Source of the DNA: Fontibacterium oligotrophicum
Lineage (GTDB): Bacteria; Pseudomonadota; Alphaproteobacteria; Pelagibacterales; Pelagibacteraceae
Reading direction: 5' to 3'
Length of the DNA: 64,000 nt
Assembly: GCA_965235975.1 (NCBI GenBank)
Contig: CBDDZZ010000001.1
Span: 248,001 to 312,000, forward strand
The position numbers and the translations under genes are program-made. Numbering within the stretch: position 1 is the first letter of the stretch; every line of letters begins with the position of its first letter. Of the stretch, positions 34,424 to 43,607 are shown in pieces. Under the pieces are notes generated by a model. It ran no database searches, was not told the DNA's origin, and saw only the letters and a list, made by a program, of their open reading frames with translations.

Positions 34424-34981
34424 TTACTGATTACTTTTAGAAGTGAAATCGTCTAATTTTTTTTCTATGAGAAGATTTATATTTTTAAATATTTTCTTGA
34501 TAACTTGATCTATTATTATTTTTTCTTCTTCTGTGAAATCATTAAGCACGTGTTTGTCTACTAATTCTTTATCTCCAGGGTGACCTATTCCAATCCTAAT
34601 ACGATTGTAATCTGTACCTATAGAGTCATCTATAGACTTAATGCCATTATGTCCGCCGCTAGATCCTCCATTTTTAGTTTTTATTTTTCCAATTTCTATA
34701 TCCATGTCATCATGAAATACAAAAATATTATTAGTCTTAATTCTGTGGTAATCAGTTATTTCTCTAATACACATTCCAGAATTATTCATAAAAGTTAATG
34801 GCTTTACTACTATAACTTTGTTATCTTGTACTTGGCCATTAGTTAGTAGGCCTTTAAATTTTGGTTTTTGTTTTGAAAGTCCAAAATTTTTGTTTAAAGC
34901 ATCAATAAGTTTAAACCCTACGTTATGTCTGTTATTTGCATGTTTTGGATCTGGATTTCCTAACCCCGCAAATAATAACAT
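34424..34981 (-). CDS. pth: Peptidyl-tRNA hydrolase
   Basis: The 185-residue enzyme starts MLLFAGLGNPDPKHANNRHN with the catalytic His in the NRHNVGF motif. It has FMNNSGMCI, HDDMDIEIGKI with the catalytic Asp, and NGGSSGGHNGIKSID. It releases tRNA from prematurely dropped peptidyl-tRNA. It is intact although it lies within the indel-rich segment. It is 7 bases after rplY and 6 bases before ychF, on the same strand. Confidence 0.96.
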   Translation of the reverse strand: MLLFAGLGNPDPKHANNRHNVGFKLIDALNKNFGLSKQKPKFKGLLTNGQVQDNKVIVVKPLTFMNNSGMCIREITDYHRIKTNNIFVFHDDMDIEIGKIKTKNGGSSGGHNGIKSIDDSIGTDYNRIRIGIGHPGDKELVDKHVLNDFTEEEKIIIDQVIKKIFKNINLLIEKKLDDFTSKSNQ

Positions 34982-34988
34982 TTAGATG

Positions 34989-35752
34989 TTATTTCTTTTT
35001 ATCTGCAGGTGCAGCAGCTGCAGGTTTTTTCGCAGCCTCAGGAGTTTTTGCTGTTTCTCCTGGTTTAGTTTTTCCATCAGCAGGTTTAGCATCACCTGCA
35101 GCAGTAGCTCCGCCCTCAGCAGTAGTTGCCAGCATCTCCTGCAGCAGCATCGCCCGCAGCAGCGGCAGCTGGTTCAGGTTCTTTAACAACTGTAGGGGCA
35201 GCTATAGTTGCTATAGTAAAGTCTCTATCGCTAATTACTGGTTTTGCTCCATCGGGTAATTTTACAGAAGATATGTGAATACTTTCATTCATTTCCTTAT
35301 TAGCTAAGTCAACTACGATTTCAGCAGGAATATTTTCAGCAGCACATCTTAATTCTATTTTTCTTCTTACAATGTTTAAAACCCCGCCCATTTTCAATCC
35401 TGGACAATTTTCATTGTTTATAAATTTTACAGGAATATTAACAGTTACTTTTGTTCCAGGCTTAATTTTTTGAAAATCTATGTGTATTGGTTCATTATTT
35501 AAAGGATGAAAATTAATATCTTTAGTTAAAACTTTATGTTTTGATCCACCTATACTCATTTCAATTACAGAGCTCATGAAAGTTTGAGGATTCTAACATT
35601 TTTTTAATTAATATTTTTTTTACTGCTAAAGGTAGGTTTTTTTCTTTATCACCATATAAAATGCCTGGTAGAAAACCCTCCAATCTTAATTTTTTAAGAT
35701 CACCTTTTGTATTAATTTTTCTTTCTGATGCTTCGATCTTTAAATTTTCCAT
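34989..35752 (-). CDS. rplY: 50S ribosomal protein L25 (CTC form, two frameshifts)
   Basis: Three consecutive frames join into one L25/CTC protein. MENLKIEASERKINTKGDLK...MLESSNF is followed, after an extra base at about 35577, by MSSVIEMSIGGSKHKVLTKD and the L25 beta domain (HPLNNEPIHIDFQKI, GVLNIVRRKIELRC). After another extra base near 35128-35130 comes a low-complexity Ala/Pro/Lys tail ending PADKKK. Corrected length is 253 residues, normal for the long form with a C-terminal extension. L25 binds 5S rRNA. The Ala-rich tail also makes a long shadow frame on the other strand. Confidence 0.9.
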
Positions 35753-35808
35753 ATTATCAAGACGGCTTGTTTTATATTAAGTTATAAAAAAAAACAAGTT
35801 ATTGTTAT

Positions 35809-36741
35809 TTATTTGAATAAGCTAGAAACCGAAGTTGATTGAGATATTCGCTTGATAGCTTCAGCAATCAGCGGAGCAATACTTACAACCTCTATTTTAG
35901 AAACTCCTTTTACTTTTTTTGTATTGTCAATTGTGTCAGTGATAACAATTTTTTTTATTTTAGATTTTTTAATTTTATCAATACAAGAGCCTGTAAGAAC
36001 GCCATGAACTACGTAACAATAAACTTCTTTTGCACCCTTTTCTATTAAAGCATCAGCAGCGTTACAGATTGTTCCTCCGCTATCAATTAAATCATCAATT
36101 ATAATGCAAGATTTATTTTTAATTTCTCCAATAACATTCATAACTTCGGATTGTCCTGGACGCTCTCTTCTTTTATCAATAATCGCTAAGCCAGCGTTCA
36201 ATCGTTTTCCAATAGCTCTCGCTCTTTCTACACCCCCAACATCTGGCGCAACACAAACAATATTTTTTGTTCCAATATTTTTTAATATATGTTTTAAAAG
36301 AACTGGAGCTGCATATAAATTATCAACGGGAATATCAAAAAAACCTTGAATTTGATTTGCATGAAGGTCCATTGTTAGAACTCTGTTTGCTCCAGCATTT
36401 GTAATTAAGTTTGAAACTAATTTTGCACTTATAGGAGATCTAGGTACAACTTTTCTATCTTGTCTTGCGTAACCAAAGTAAGGAATGACTGCGGTTATAT
36501 TTTTTGCAGAAGATCTTCGTAACGAATCTATACATATTAGTAACTCCATAATATTGTCGTTAGCAGGGTATGAAGTTGACTGAATTAAGTATACATCATT
36601 ACCTCTCATATTTTCTTTGATCTCGACGTAGACCTCTGAGTCTGCAAATCTTTTAATATCTCTTTGCGTTGGTTTTGTTTTTAAATATTTACAAATTTGA
36701 TCACTTAGGGAGATACTACTCGTTCCAGATACAATCTTCAT
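35809..36741 (-). CDS. prs: Ribose-phosphate pyrophosphokinase (PRPP synthase)
   Basis: The 310-residue enzyme starts MKIVSGTSSISLSDQI and has RFADSEVYVEI, the PYFGYARQDRKVVPR ATP region, VAPDVGGVERARAIGKRL, and the PRPP-binding loop IIDDLIDSGGTICNAADAL. It makes PRPP for purine, pyrimidine, His and Trp synthesis. It is intact. The 56 bases to rplY and 37 bases to pgeF are short, so promoters there are not clear. Confidence 0.97.
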   Translation of the reverse strand: MKIVSGTSSISLSDQICKYLKTKPTQRDIKRFADSEVYVEIKENMRGNDVYLIQSTSYPANDNIMELLICIDSLRRSSAKNITAVIPYFGYARQDRKVVPRSPISAKLVSNLITNAGANRVLTMDLHANQIQGFFDIPVDNLYAAPVLLKHILKNIGTKNIVCVAPDVGGVERARAIGKRLNAGLAIIDKRRERPGQSEVMNVIGEIKNKSCIIIDDLIDSGGTICNAADALIEKGAKEVYCYVVHGVLTGSCIDKIKKSKIKKIVITDTIDNTKKVKGVSKIEVVSIAPLIAEAIKRISQSTSVSSLFK

Positions 36742-36778
36742 GAGATCTTTTTATATAATTTTATAATTGTTTAATCAA

Positions 36779-37547
36779 TTAATATCTACAAATTACCGAG
36801 ATACATCGTCCGTAATCTAATTCATTATTATGTAAAGATCTCCGGTAGCTAAAAAAGTTTTTATAATCACCATAGGTATCCTTATTGATATGTTCAATAT
36901 TATTTTTTAGAACTCCTAATCTCAAAAACTTATCATGTAACAAATAATCGTCAGATTAAAATAAATCTTCATATTATTTATTTGTAAAATATTTTTTATA
37001 ATTTTGATTTCTTAATTTAATTTTATTAATAAAATCTTTTTGTACTTCGTAATTTTTTTTGGCTATACAAGGCCCAATCGCAACGATTAGATTTGATGTT
37101 TTTGATTTCTTTTCTTTAAATTTTTTAATTAAGTTTTCAATAATTCCAGAATTTGCGCCCTTCCATCCAGAGTGTATAGCCGCAATTATTTTATTTTCTT
37201 TATCTGCAACTAAAATTGGCACACAATCTGCAGTTAAAATTCCAAGTGAAAATTTTGGAACTGAAGTAATAATTCCATCGGCTTTGTATCTCTTTTTTAT
37301 TAAAAAATTGTCAAAATTAATTATTTTATTACTATGATGTTGTCTAAGCAAAATTAGGTTACTAAATTTAGAGTTAATTTTTTTTGCAACTATTTTAATA
37401 TTATTTATAACATATTTTTTTTTTATCATTAGATCCTATTCCGCAGTTTAAACTTTTATAAATTCCTTTTGATTGTCCATTGTTCCTTGAGAAAAAAAAA
37501 CTCTTAATGCCTTTTATTTTGTTAATTTTTCTGGAATAAAAAATCAT
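36779..37547 (-). CDS. pgeF: PgeF/YfiH-type multicopper-like purine nucleoside enzyme (frameshifted)
   Basis: The start is an ATG at 37547 sharing one base with the midA stop: MIFYSRKINKIKGIKSFFFS and LNCGIGSNDKKK. A ten-T run at 37415-37424 holds one extra base. The core follows: LILLRQHHSNKI, ILTADCVPILVADKENK, IAAIHSGWKGANSGIIENLI and IGPCIAKKNYEV (the Cys/His metal site). A second break at about 36945-36975 leads to LLHDKFLRLGVLKNNIEHIN and the C-terminal SYRRSLHNNELDYGRCISVI. Corrected length is about 255 residues. The YfiH family has adenosine deaminase/phosphorylase activity and a peptidoglycan-fidelity role in E. coli. It is downstream of midA and lgt. Confidence 0.85.
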
Positions 37548-38619
37548 TAGATAAAACCAAGATTAAATTTGCAATCTTTATTGCAAAAAGCTAACGCTTG
37601 AAAAGTGCTACCCATTTCTTTCGGATTTATAAGTTTATTTATACTTAGGATTAAATTTTTACTATCAATAACATTTTGCTTTTTTATTATTTGTGATGCC
37701 CTTTCCATAATGCCAAGTTTTTGTAAAAAAAAATTTTGAGATACAGTTCCAATATGCCTAATGTTATTTTTTTTAAATATATTTTTTAATATATTAAAAT
37801 TAACATCAAAAGTAATATCGCAATCAGTATATTCTTTTAGCAAATCAACAATCTTATGTTTTTTTATTGCTCGCAAAGTATTTTTCCCGACACTATCAGA
37901 GTAGCCATAATCAAACGTCAGAAAGACTCCATTATTTTTTTTTATAATTTTGGAAATTGAATTTAGATAATTTTCAATTTTCACTGGATACTCAATGACT
38001 CTACTTTTATTAATATTAAAAAATTTTGAATATTTCTTTAGAATAATTGTTATTAATCTTATTTTTAAAATAAATAATTTTTTTTATATTATCTTTAAAT
38101 GAAATACATTGTTCATGCCAGTTACTATTAATTTTAAAAAATTGTTTTATTGGAAATGCATCAAAAAATTCATTTGCTATAATTATTGTTGGATATTGCT
38201 TAATTTCATTAATATTTTTTAGTCCAGATTATATTTTTAAAAATATTTAAATTCTTTTTCTGAACTTTAACTAATGACTCACTTTTTTCATGTAAATAAA
38301 TATTAAATTTAGCATCAAAAGTTTTAATTTTTTTTAATGAATTAATTATTTGATTAATCATTAACCCATTGCCAGGTCCTAACTCTAAAATATTAATTTT
38401 TTTTGGTTTTTTTAAATAAATCCAATAAGATACAATCCATATCGATATCATTTCTGAAAAAATACTTGAGATAAAAGGAGATGTTATAAAATCTCCGTCA
38501 CGACTAAATATCTTTTTATTTTGGTAGTAGCCTAATTGCTTGTTATATAAAGCAATATCTATGAATTTATCGAGAGGAATAATTTTTTTTTTATAAATTA
38601 GTTTTTCTAAAAGATTCAT
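37547..38619 (-). CDS. MidA/NDUFAF7-like SAM-dependent methyltransferase (two frameshifts)
   Basis: The N-terminal part (MNLLEKLIYKKKIIPLDKFI, YYQNKKIFSRDGDFITSPFI, SAM motif INILELGPGNGLMINQII) runs from 38619. After an extra base in the run at 38215-38220 the sequence continues NINEIKQYPTIIIANEFFDA, then shifts again in the run at 38018-38023 to RVIEYP and NNGVFLTFDYGYSDS, ending KDCKFNLGFI at 37547. Corrected length is 356 residues. It is the COG1565/MidA family, whose eukaryotic member methylates an arginine of complex I subunit NDUFS2. The 5' end overlaps lgt by 29 bases. Confidence 0.87.
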
Positions 38620-39397
38620 TTTTAATTATTTTAAATGCAATTATTCCACAAATTAGAAAGCCAAAACTTATAACCATTCCTAAAGATAAGTTAAAAATAA
38701 TATATCCAATGTGTTTATCTGGCTCTCTGAATAATTCTGAAATAATTCTAAATATTGAATAAAAAATTAGAAAATAACAAGATAACTCTCCATTAAATAA
38801 TTTTTTTTTAGATTTTAAAATAATATTAAGTAAAAAAAATAGCATTATACCTTCAAGGGCAGCCTCATAGAGTTGTGAAGGATGTCTGGGTTCCATATCA
38901 ATTTTGGGAAAAATAACGCCATAATCTGAAAAGGTTTTTTTTCCATATAACTCTCCATTTATAAAATTAGCAATTCTTCCAAGAAATATACCAATTGGTG
39001 CTGCACAGACGATTATGTCGGTTAAAACAAATATTTTTATGTTATTTTTTTTTGCAAAAATTATTGAGGCAATCAAAACGCCTATAGCTCCACCGTGAAA
39101 AGACATTCCACCCTGCCATAAAAATAATATTTCTAGAGGATTTCTGGTAGTAATAGTTAGAAATTGTAAAATAAAATATATCCCAATCTTCCTCCCAAAA
39201 TAATTCCTAAAATTAAATAAATTAAAAAATTATCTAGATTTTGAGTATTAATATTTTCTTTACCCCAGAATTTTTTAATTACATATTTTGCATAGTAAAA
39301 ACCTAAAAATATGCCAAAAATATAGGCTAAAGAGTACCAGCGTATTTCTAGTAAACCAAAATTAATTATGACGGGATCTTAGATTGTGAATATACAT
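38591..39397 (-). CDS. lgt: Prolipoprotein diacylglyceryl transferase (two frameshifts)
   Basis: The start is an ATG at 39397 (MYIHNL, then after an extra base near 39379, DPVIINFGLLEIRWYSLAYI). A missing T near 39161-39163 separates GRLGYILFYNF from TRNPLEILFLWQGGMSFHGG. The downstream part is intact with the Lgt signature GIFLGRIANFINGELYGK and RHPSQLYEAALEG. One insertion and one deletion restore a 268-residue membrane enzyme of normal length. Lgt adds diacylglycerol to lipoprotein cysteines. A start at 39106 would be false because the conserved HGG region needs the upstream helices. Confidence 0.9.
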
Positions 39398-39444
39398 TTA
39401 AATAATCTCAAAATTATTTATAACTATATTACCAGGAAGAATAT

Positions 39445-39676
39445 ATGATTAATTATAAAAAAATTATTAATAATTTAACTAACTTATTTCAATTAAGTCT
39501 TTTAACTACAAAAGATATCAAGCAAGAAATAAGAAATCTTATTCAGTTTAAAAAAGAAAAAAATATTAATCAATTAAATAATTCACTTAGTCAGCGATTT
39601 AGAAGAGATAAAAAATAAAATTAATAAGCTAAAACTAGAAATACAAAAATTAAAAAAACTAGTTGGGAAAAGATAA
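39445..39676 (+). CDS. UbiK/BMFP-type accessory factor (one frameshift)
   Basis: A short gene with a good ribosome site (AGGAAGA at 39434-39440) opens MINYKKIINNLTNLFQLSLL and, after a frame break at about 39575-39590, ends LVSDLEEIKNKINKLKLEIQ and KLVGKR, a coiled coil. An N-terminal amphipathic helix, a LVS-[x]-E/D segment and a C-terminal trimeric coiled coil are the BMFP/UbiK pattern. UbiK assists ubiquinone synthesis under aerobic conditions. With one extra base removed it has 76 residues. It diverges from lgt across 47 bases and its 3' end overlaps the kinase gene by 18 bases. Confidence 0.7.
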
Positions 39677-40972
39677 AAGAACTCGTAAGCCTTTACCTTT
39701 TGGATTATTAAATAATTTTACGGTCCCGCCATGAGAATTAACGATATCTTCCACAATCGAAAGACCCAACCCAAAATTACTGTCCTTAAAAGCTGTTGAT
39801 TTATCAATTCTATAAAATGGCCGAAATACTTTATCTTTGTGTTCGTCTTCAATTCCCGGACCGTCGTCATCAATAGTAATTAGAGTAGTATTTTTGATTT
39901 TTTTACAAGTAATTAAAATATTTTCAGCATATTTTTGAGAGTTATTTATAATATTAGCAATACATCTTCTTATAAGGTTTTTTCTTCCAGAAAATATTAA
40001 GTTTTTAGGACTATTTATTTTGATATTTTTTTTAAAACTCTTATCAATTAAATTTTGAATTACTTGAAAAATATTAAATTTTTCCAAAGGTTGTGAATAT
40101 TGATTACTTGCAAAATCGAGATATTCATTAATCATTTTTTCCATTTCATTGATTTCTTCTTTTAAAGAATTTAATTTTTGATTTTTATTTAAAAGTTCAA
40201 TTTGTAATTTTAGTCGTGTGAGAGGCGTTTTTAAATCATGGCTAATACCTGATAACATTGCTGTCCTTTGACTAATGTGTTTTAAAATTCTTCTTTTCAT
40301 TTTTTCAAATTCATAAGAGGCTTGTCTAATTTCAAGAGCACCAGAAATTTTAAAATCAATATCAAATTGTCCCTTACCAAATTTTTCTGCAGCTCGAGAT
40401 AGGTGAACAATCGGTCTTATTTGATTACGCAAAAATATTATTGAAATAATTAGAAATATAAATGAAGGAATAGTAATCCAAAGCGCAAATATTCTTCCTG
40501 ATGTCGACCTTATTTTTGATTTAGCTATTAAAAATTCAATAATTTCATTCTTATTTAGCATTACTAATACTTGAATGTTTGAGCTATCAAATCTTACGTT
40601 ATGCCAATATGGATTTTTTATTTTATCCGAAAACTCTTCCGTAACAATTTTATCATATAAGCTGTACCACTTAACTGCATTCTGCAGATGGTAGTTCTTG
40701 AATTTCTTTTTTGATTGAAATTATTAGCCCAGCTGTTATTTTTGAAATGTGTTAATTAATTCACTAACTTTATTTTTTTGTTTAAATTCAGGATAGAGAG
40801 CTAAAAATGTGTTAATTTCGTTTGTGGCGCCTCTTACCAATCCTCTATTGGTTTTAAACCAAATACTATCAAAAAAAACAGCGCCAATTACAACTTGAAT
40901 AAGTATAATTGGGACCACTATAATTAATAAGGATCTAAAAAGTAAAGTTTTGGGAAATATTTTTCTTAACAT
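39659..40972 (-). CDS. EnvZ-like sensor histidine kinase (two frameshifts in sensor region)
   Basis: The N-terminal part from 40972 has a membrane helix (LFRSLLIIVVPIILIQVVIG) and a periplasmic sensor region. A missing A near 40733-40738 and an extra base near 40681-40686 break the frame. Between them ITAGLIISIKKEIQELPSA and AVKWYSLYDKIVTEEFSDKI are read in other frames. Then come the second helix (IFALWITIPSFIFLIISIIF), a HAMP domain, the H-box SGISHDLKTPLTRLKLQ and ATPase motifs NIINNSQKY, DDGPGI and FGLGLSIV. Corrected length is 437 residues. It follows the response regulator gene by 1 base, so the two likely form a pair. Confidence 0.9.
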
Positions 40973-40973
40973 T

Positions 40974-41654
40974 TCAGTCTAGCCATAAAACGTATCCTGT
41001 TCCTCTAACTGTTTGAAGGTATTTTGGATTTTTAGGGTCAGGTTCAATCTTTTGTCTAAGTCTTGTAACCAATACATCTATACTTCTTTCTTGGGTTAGA
41101 TTTGTAATTTTTGATATCTCTTCCCTAGAAAATATTTTTCCTGCAGAACTGATCATATTTTCTAAAAGGATCTTTTCACTAGCATTAATTTTAATTATTT
41201 TCTTTTCTTTTTGAATCTCCATTTTCTTAATATTTACGTGAGCCTTTCCTATTTTAATTGAAGTTATTACATGCTTATTTTTTTTTATTCTTTTTATTAC
41301 ATTTTTAATTCTTAATAAAAGTTCTTTAGGTTCAAAAGGTTTGGGCAAATAATCCTCTGCTCCCAATTCTAATCCTCTCACTCTATCCTCAGGCTCGCCT
41401 TTTGCGGTAAGAAGAATTATAGGAAGATCAATTTTTTCTCTAATTTCTTTCGTAAGTTGTAAACCGTCCTTGCCAGGCATCATTATATCAATAATTGCTA
41501 AATCAAATTTGATAATTTTTAACTTTTCCTCTGCATCAGAAGCGTTGATCGCCGTAGATACGAAAAAATTATTATTTTTTAAATATTGTTTTAATAAATC
41601 TCTAATTTTTTCATCATCATCAATAATTAAAATGTGTATTTTTGAATTATCCAT
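40974..41654 (-). CDS. petR: OmpR-family response regulator, PetR-like
   Basis: The 226-residue regulator has a receiver domain (ILIIDDDEKIRDLLKQYL, phospho-Asp in AIIDIMMPGKDGL, then LLTAKGEPEDRVRGLELGAE and DYLPKPFEP) and a winged-helix output domain (RSIDVLVTRLRQKIEPDPKN, RGTGYVLWLD). It overlaps the petP-like MarR gene by 8 bases. In Rhodobacter the petP-petR pair is required for bc1 synthesis, and petABC lies 8 kb away here. The kinase gene downstream is the probable phosphate donor. Confidence 0.9.
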   Translation of the reverse strand: MDNSKIHILIIDDDEKIRDLLKQYLKNNNFFVSTAINASDAEEKLKIIKFDLAIIDIMMPGKDGLQLTKEIREKIDLPIILLTAKGEPEDRVRGLELGAEDYLPKPFEPKELLLRIKNVIKRIKKNKHVITSIKIGKAHVNIKKMEIQKEKKIIKINASEKILLENMISSAGKIFSREEISKITNLTQERSIDVLVTRLRQKIEPDPKNPKYLQTVRGTGYVLWLD

Positions 41655-42084
41655 AAATTATCTTTTTCATTATTGATTTAAAATTTGAAACTTCATCTGA
41701 ACTTGAATTTTTAAGGGCATTAATTATTCTTTTTTTTTGCTTATTATATATTTCATGACAAAGCTTAATTCCTTTTTCTGTTAGAACTAATTCTCTTTGT
41801 CTAGCGTCCTTTGTGCCTTTTTTTTGTGATATAATATCTTTTTTTATTAGATCTTGAAGAACTCTACTTAAACTTTGTTTAGTAATTTTCAATTTTCTCA
41901 ATATGTCAGCAATAGTAATATTTGGACTTCCTTCTATAATGCAAAGCAACCTGTGATGAGCTCTACCAAATGAATTTTTTTTTAATACTTCGCTAGGATC
42001 AGAATAAGAGTCTATGTAAGCTTGAAAAATCAGTTCTAAAATTTCTTTTAAACTTTTTTCTCTTAAATATAAAAGATCTTTCAT
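41647..42084 (-). CDS. petP: MarR-family transcriptional regulator, PetP-like
   Basis: The 145-residue winged-helix protein has a MarR fold with the PetP-type N-terminus: ELIFQAYIDSYSDPSEVL, then FGRAHHRLLCIIEGSPNITI, then ILRKLKITKQSLSRVLQDLI and DARQRELVLTEKGIKL. The HH in RAHHRLL is characteristic of the group. It is first of a petP-petR-kinase set. An inverted repeat lies 16-36 bases upstream of its start, in the gap to ilvE, and may be its operator. Confidence 0.85.
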   Translation of the reverse strand: MKDLLYLREKSLKEILELIFQAYIDSYSDPSEVLKKNSFGRAHHRLLCIIEGSPNITIADILRKLKITKQSLSRVLQDLIKKDIISQKKGTKDARQRELVLTEKGIKLCHEIYNKQKKRIINALKNSSSDEVSNFKSIMKKIIYG

Positions 42085-42099
42085 TTTAAAATTTTATTG

Positions 42100-42120
42100 T
42101 ATGTCAGTTTTATTGACATA
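42100..42120. promoter_or_regulatory. Inverted repeat / possible operator between petP and ilvE
   Basis: TATGTCA at 42100-42106 and TGACATA at 42114-42120 form a perfect 7-base inverted repeat with a 7-base spacer, 21 bases in all. A consensus -35 box TTGACA (42113-42118) is embedded in the right arm, reading toward ilvE. The size suits a MarR-dimer site. No binding is proved; it could serve petP autoregulation, ilvE control, or neither. Confidence 0.45.
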
Positions 42121-42167
42121 TCTACTTTACTTATTTACCTATACAATTTTAATAATTATTTACTCTA

Positions 42168-43049
42168 ATGGATCTAGTCCCTTTTGATAAAAGATCAGGA
42201 AAAATTTGGCACAATGGTAAATTAGTTGATTGGAAAGAAGCTAATTTACACATTCTTAGTCATGGACTTCATTATGCTAGCTGCGTGTTTGAAGGCGAAA
42301 GAGTCTATAACGGAGAAATTTTTAAGTTAAGGGAACACACAAATAGATTGATTTATTCAGCAGATAGAATGGGTATGAAGATTCCTTATTCGGCTGAACA
42401 AATAGATAATGCATGCAAAGAAATTATTTTTGCACAAAGTGTTCAGAATGGTTACGTGAGACCAGTTGTTTGGAGAGGAAGTGAAATGATGGCAATATCT
42501 GCTCAGAAAAGCAAGATTCATTTAGCTATAGCAACTTGGGAGTGGGGTTCTTATTTTGATCCGCAAATTAAAATTAAAGGAATTAGATTGGATATTTCTA
42601 AATGGAAAAAACCACCACCAGATTGCATACCATGGGATACAAAAGCTTCAGGTCTATATATGATTTCAACTTTATCCAAACATGAGGCAGAAAAAAAAAG
42701 TTATCATGATGCTTTAATGATGGATTATCAAGGTAATATTGCAGAAGCTACTGGTGCAAATATTTTTTTTACTAAAACTAATAATAATGAGATTCACACA
42801 CCAATAGCAGATTCTTTTTTAGACGGAATTACCAGAAGATCAATTATAGAAATTGCAAAACAACTTCAGATTAAAGTTTTAGAAAGAAAAATAAAACTCG
42901 ATGAACTTGATACATTTGATGGGTGTTTTTTAACTGGCACTGCAGCCGAAGTGACGCCAGTATCTCAGATTGGAGATATTAAATTTTCTGTGGTCGATAT
43001 AATTAAAAAGTTAGATGATAATTATTCAAAATTAGTAAATAAAAGTTAA
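42168..43049 (+). CDS. ilvE: Branched-chain amino acid aminotransferase
   Basis: The 293-residue fold-type IV PLP enzyme begins MDLVPFDKRSGKIWHNGKLV. It has LHYASCVFEGERVYNGEIF, the PLP lysine in TKASGLYMIST, DYQGNIAEATGANIFF and TGTAAEVTPV. It interconverts branched-chain keto acids and amino acids. It is oriented away from petP across 83 bases with an embedded palindrome. It is convergent with pgsA across 6 bases. Confidence 0.94.
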   Translation: MDLVPFDKRSGKIWHNGKLVDWKEANLHILSHGLHYASCVFEGERVYNGEIFKLREHTNRLIYSADRMGMKIPYSAEQIDNACKEIIFAQSVQNGYVRPVVWRGSEMMAISAQKSKIHLAIATWEWGSYFDPQIKIKGIRLDISKWKKPPPDCIPWDTKASGLYMISTLSKHEAEKKSYHDALMMDYQGNIAEATGANIFFTKTNNNEIHTPIADSFLDGITRRSIIEIAKQLQIKVLERKIKLDELDTFDGCFLTGTAAEVTPVSQIGDIKFSVVDIIKKLDDNYSKLVNKS

Positions 43050-43055
43050 AAATAA

Positions 43056-43607
43056 TTAATCAATAAGATCTATTCCTTTTCTTAAGTAAGCATACCCTGT
43101 CCAAAGTGTTAATATTGCAGACATCCAAAGTAAATATATTCCTAATTCAATTCCATAATTAAATAAAAATTTATCACCACTGTTACCGGCTAATAAAATA
43201 GAAATAGCTATCATTTGTATTACGGTTTTGCCTTTAGATAAGCTTGTTACCGGAATATAAATTTTTGCTTTTGCTAAAAATTCTCTTAACCCTGAAATTA
43301 AAATTTCTCTTGTTATTATTATAATTGCCGCAACTACATGAATACCTTTTATAGTTTGACTCATTAATAAAAGCGCAAGGGCTGTTGCAACCAAAACTTT
43401 ATCTGCAATTGGATCTAGTAATTCGCCAAACTTTGATTGTTGCTTATATAATCTTGCAAAGAACCCATCGAGATAATCTGTAAAGGCGGCTATTACAAAT
43501 ACAATGCAAGACAACCAATCACTTAGTTCTCCAGGAAAATAGAAGATAACTACTAATATTGGCGCAATTAGAATTCGACCAATGGTTAAGATGTTAGGAA
43601 TTTTCAT
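43056..43607 (-). CDS. pgsA: CDP-diacylglycerol-glycerol-3-phosphate 3-phosphatidyltransferase
   Basis: The 183-residue membrane enzyme has the complete CDP-alcohol phosphatidyltransferase motif D-G-x2-A-R-x8-G-x3-D-x3-D in DGFFARLYKQQSKFGELLDP followed by IADK. It starts MKIPNILTIGRILIAPI and makes phosphatidylglycerophosphate for anionic lipids. It overlaps uvrC by ATGA. The uvrC-pgsA arrangement is common in proteobacteria. Confidence 0.95.
   Translation of the reverse strand: MKIPNILTIGRILIAPILVVIFYFPGELSDWLSCIVFVIAAFTDYLDGFFARLYKQQSKFGELLDPIADKVLVATALALLLMSQTIKGIHVVAAIIIITREILISGLREFLAKAKIYIPVTSLSKGKTVIQMIAISILLAGNSGDKFLFNYGIELGIYLLWMSAILTLWTGYAYLRKGIDLID

Noticed and set aside
34936..35259. 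Alanine/serine-rich forward frame opposite rplY
   Set aside because: It is the antisense shadow of the Ala/Pro/Lys-rich L25 tail; such low-complexity DNA keeps several frames open.
31115..40740. Genuine pseudogene decay of the bc1 and neighbouring genes
   Set aside because: The breaks are only single-base indels, without premature nonsense substitutions or larger deletions. Essential genes such as lgt and ychF are affected equally, and the coding sequence between breaks is fully conserved.
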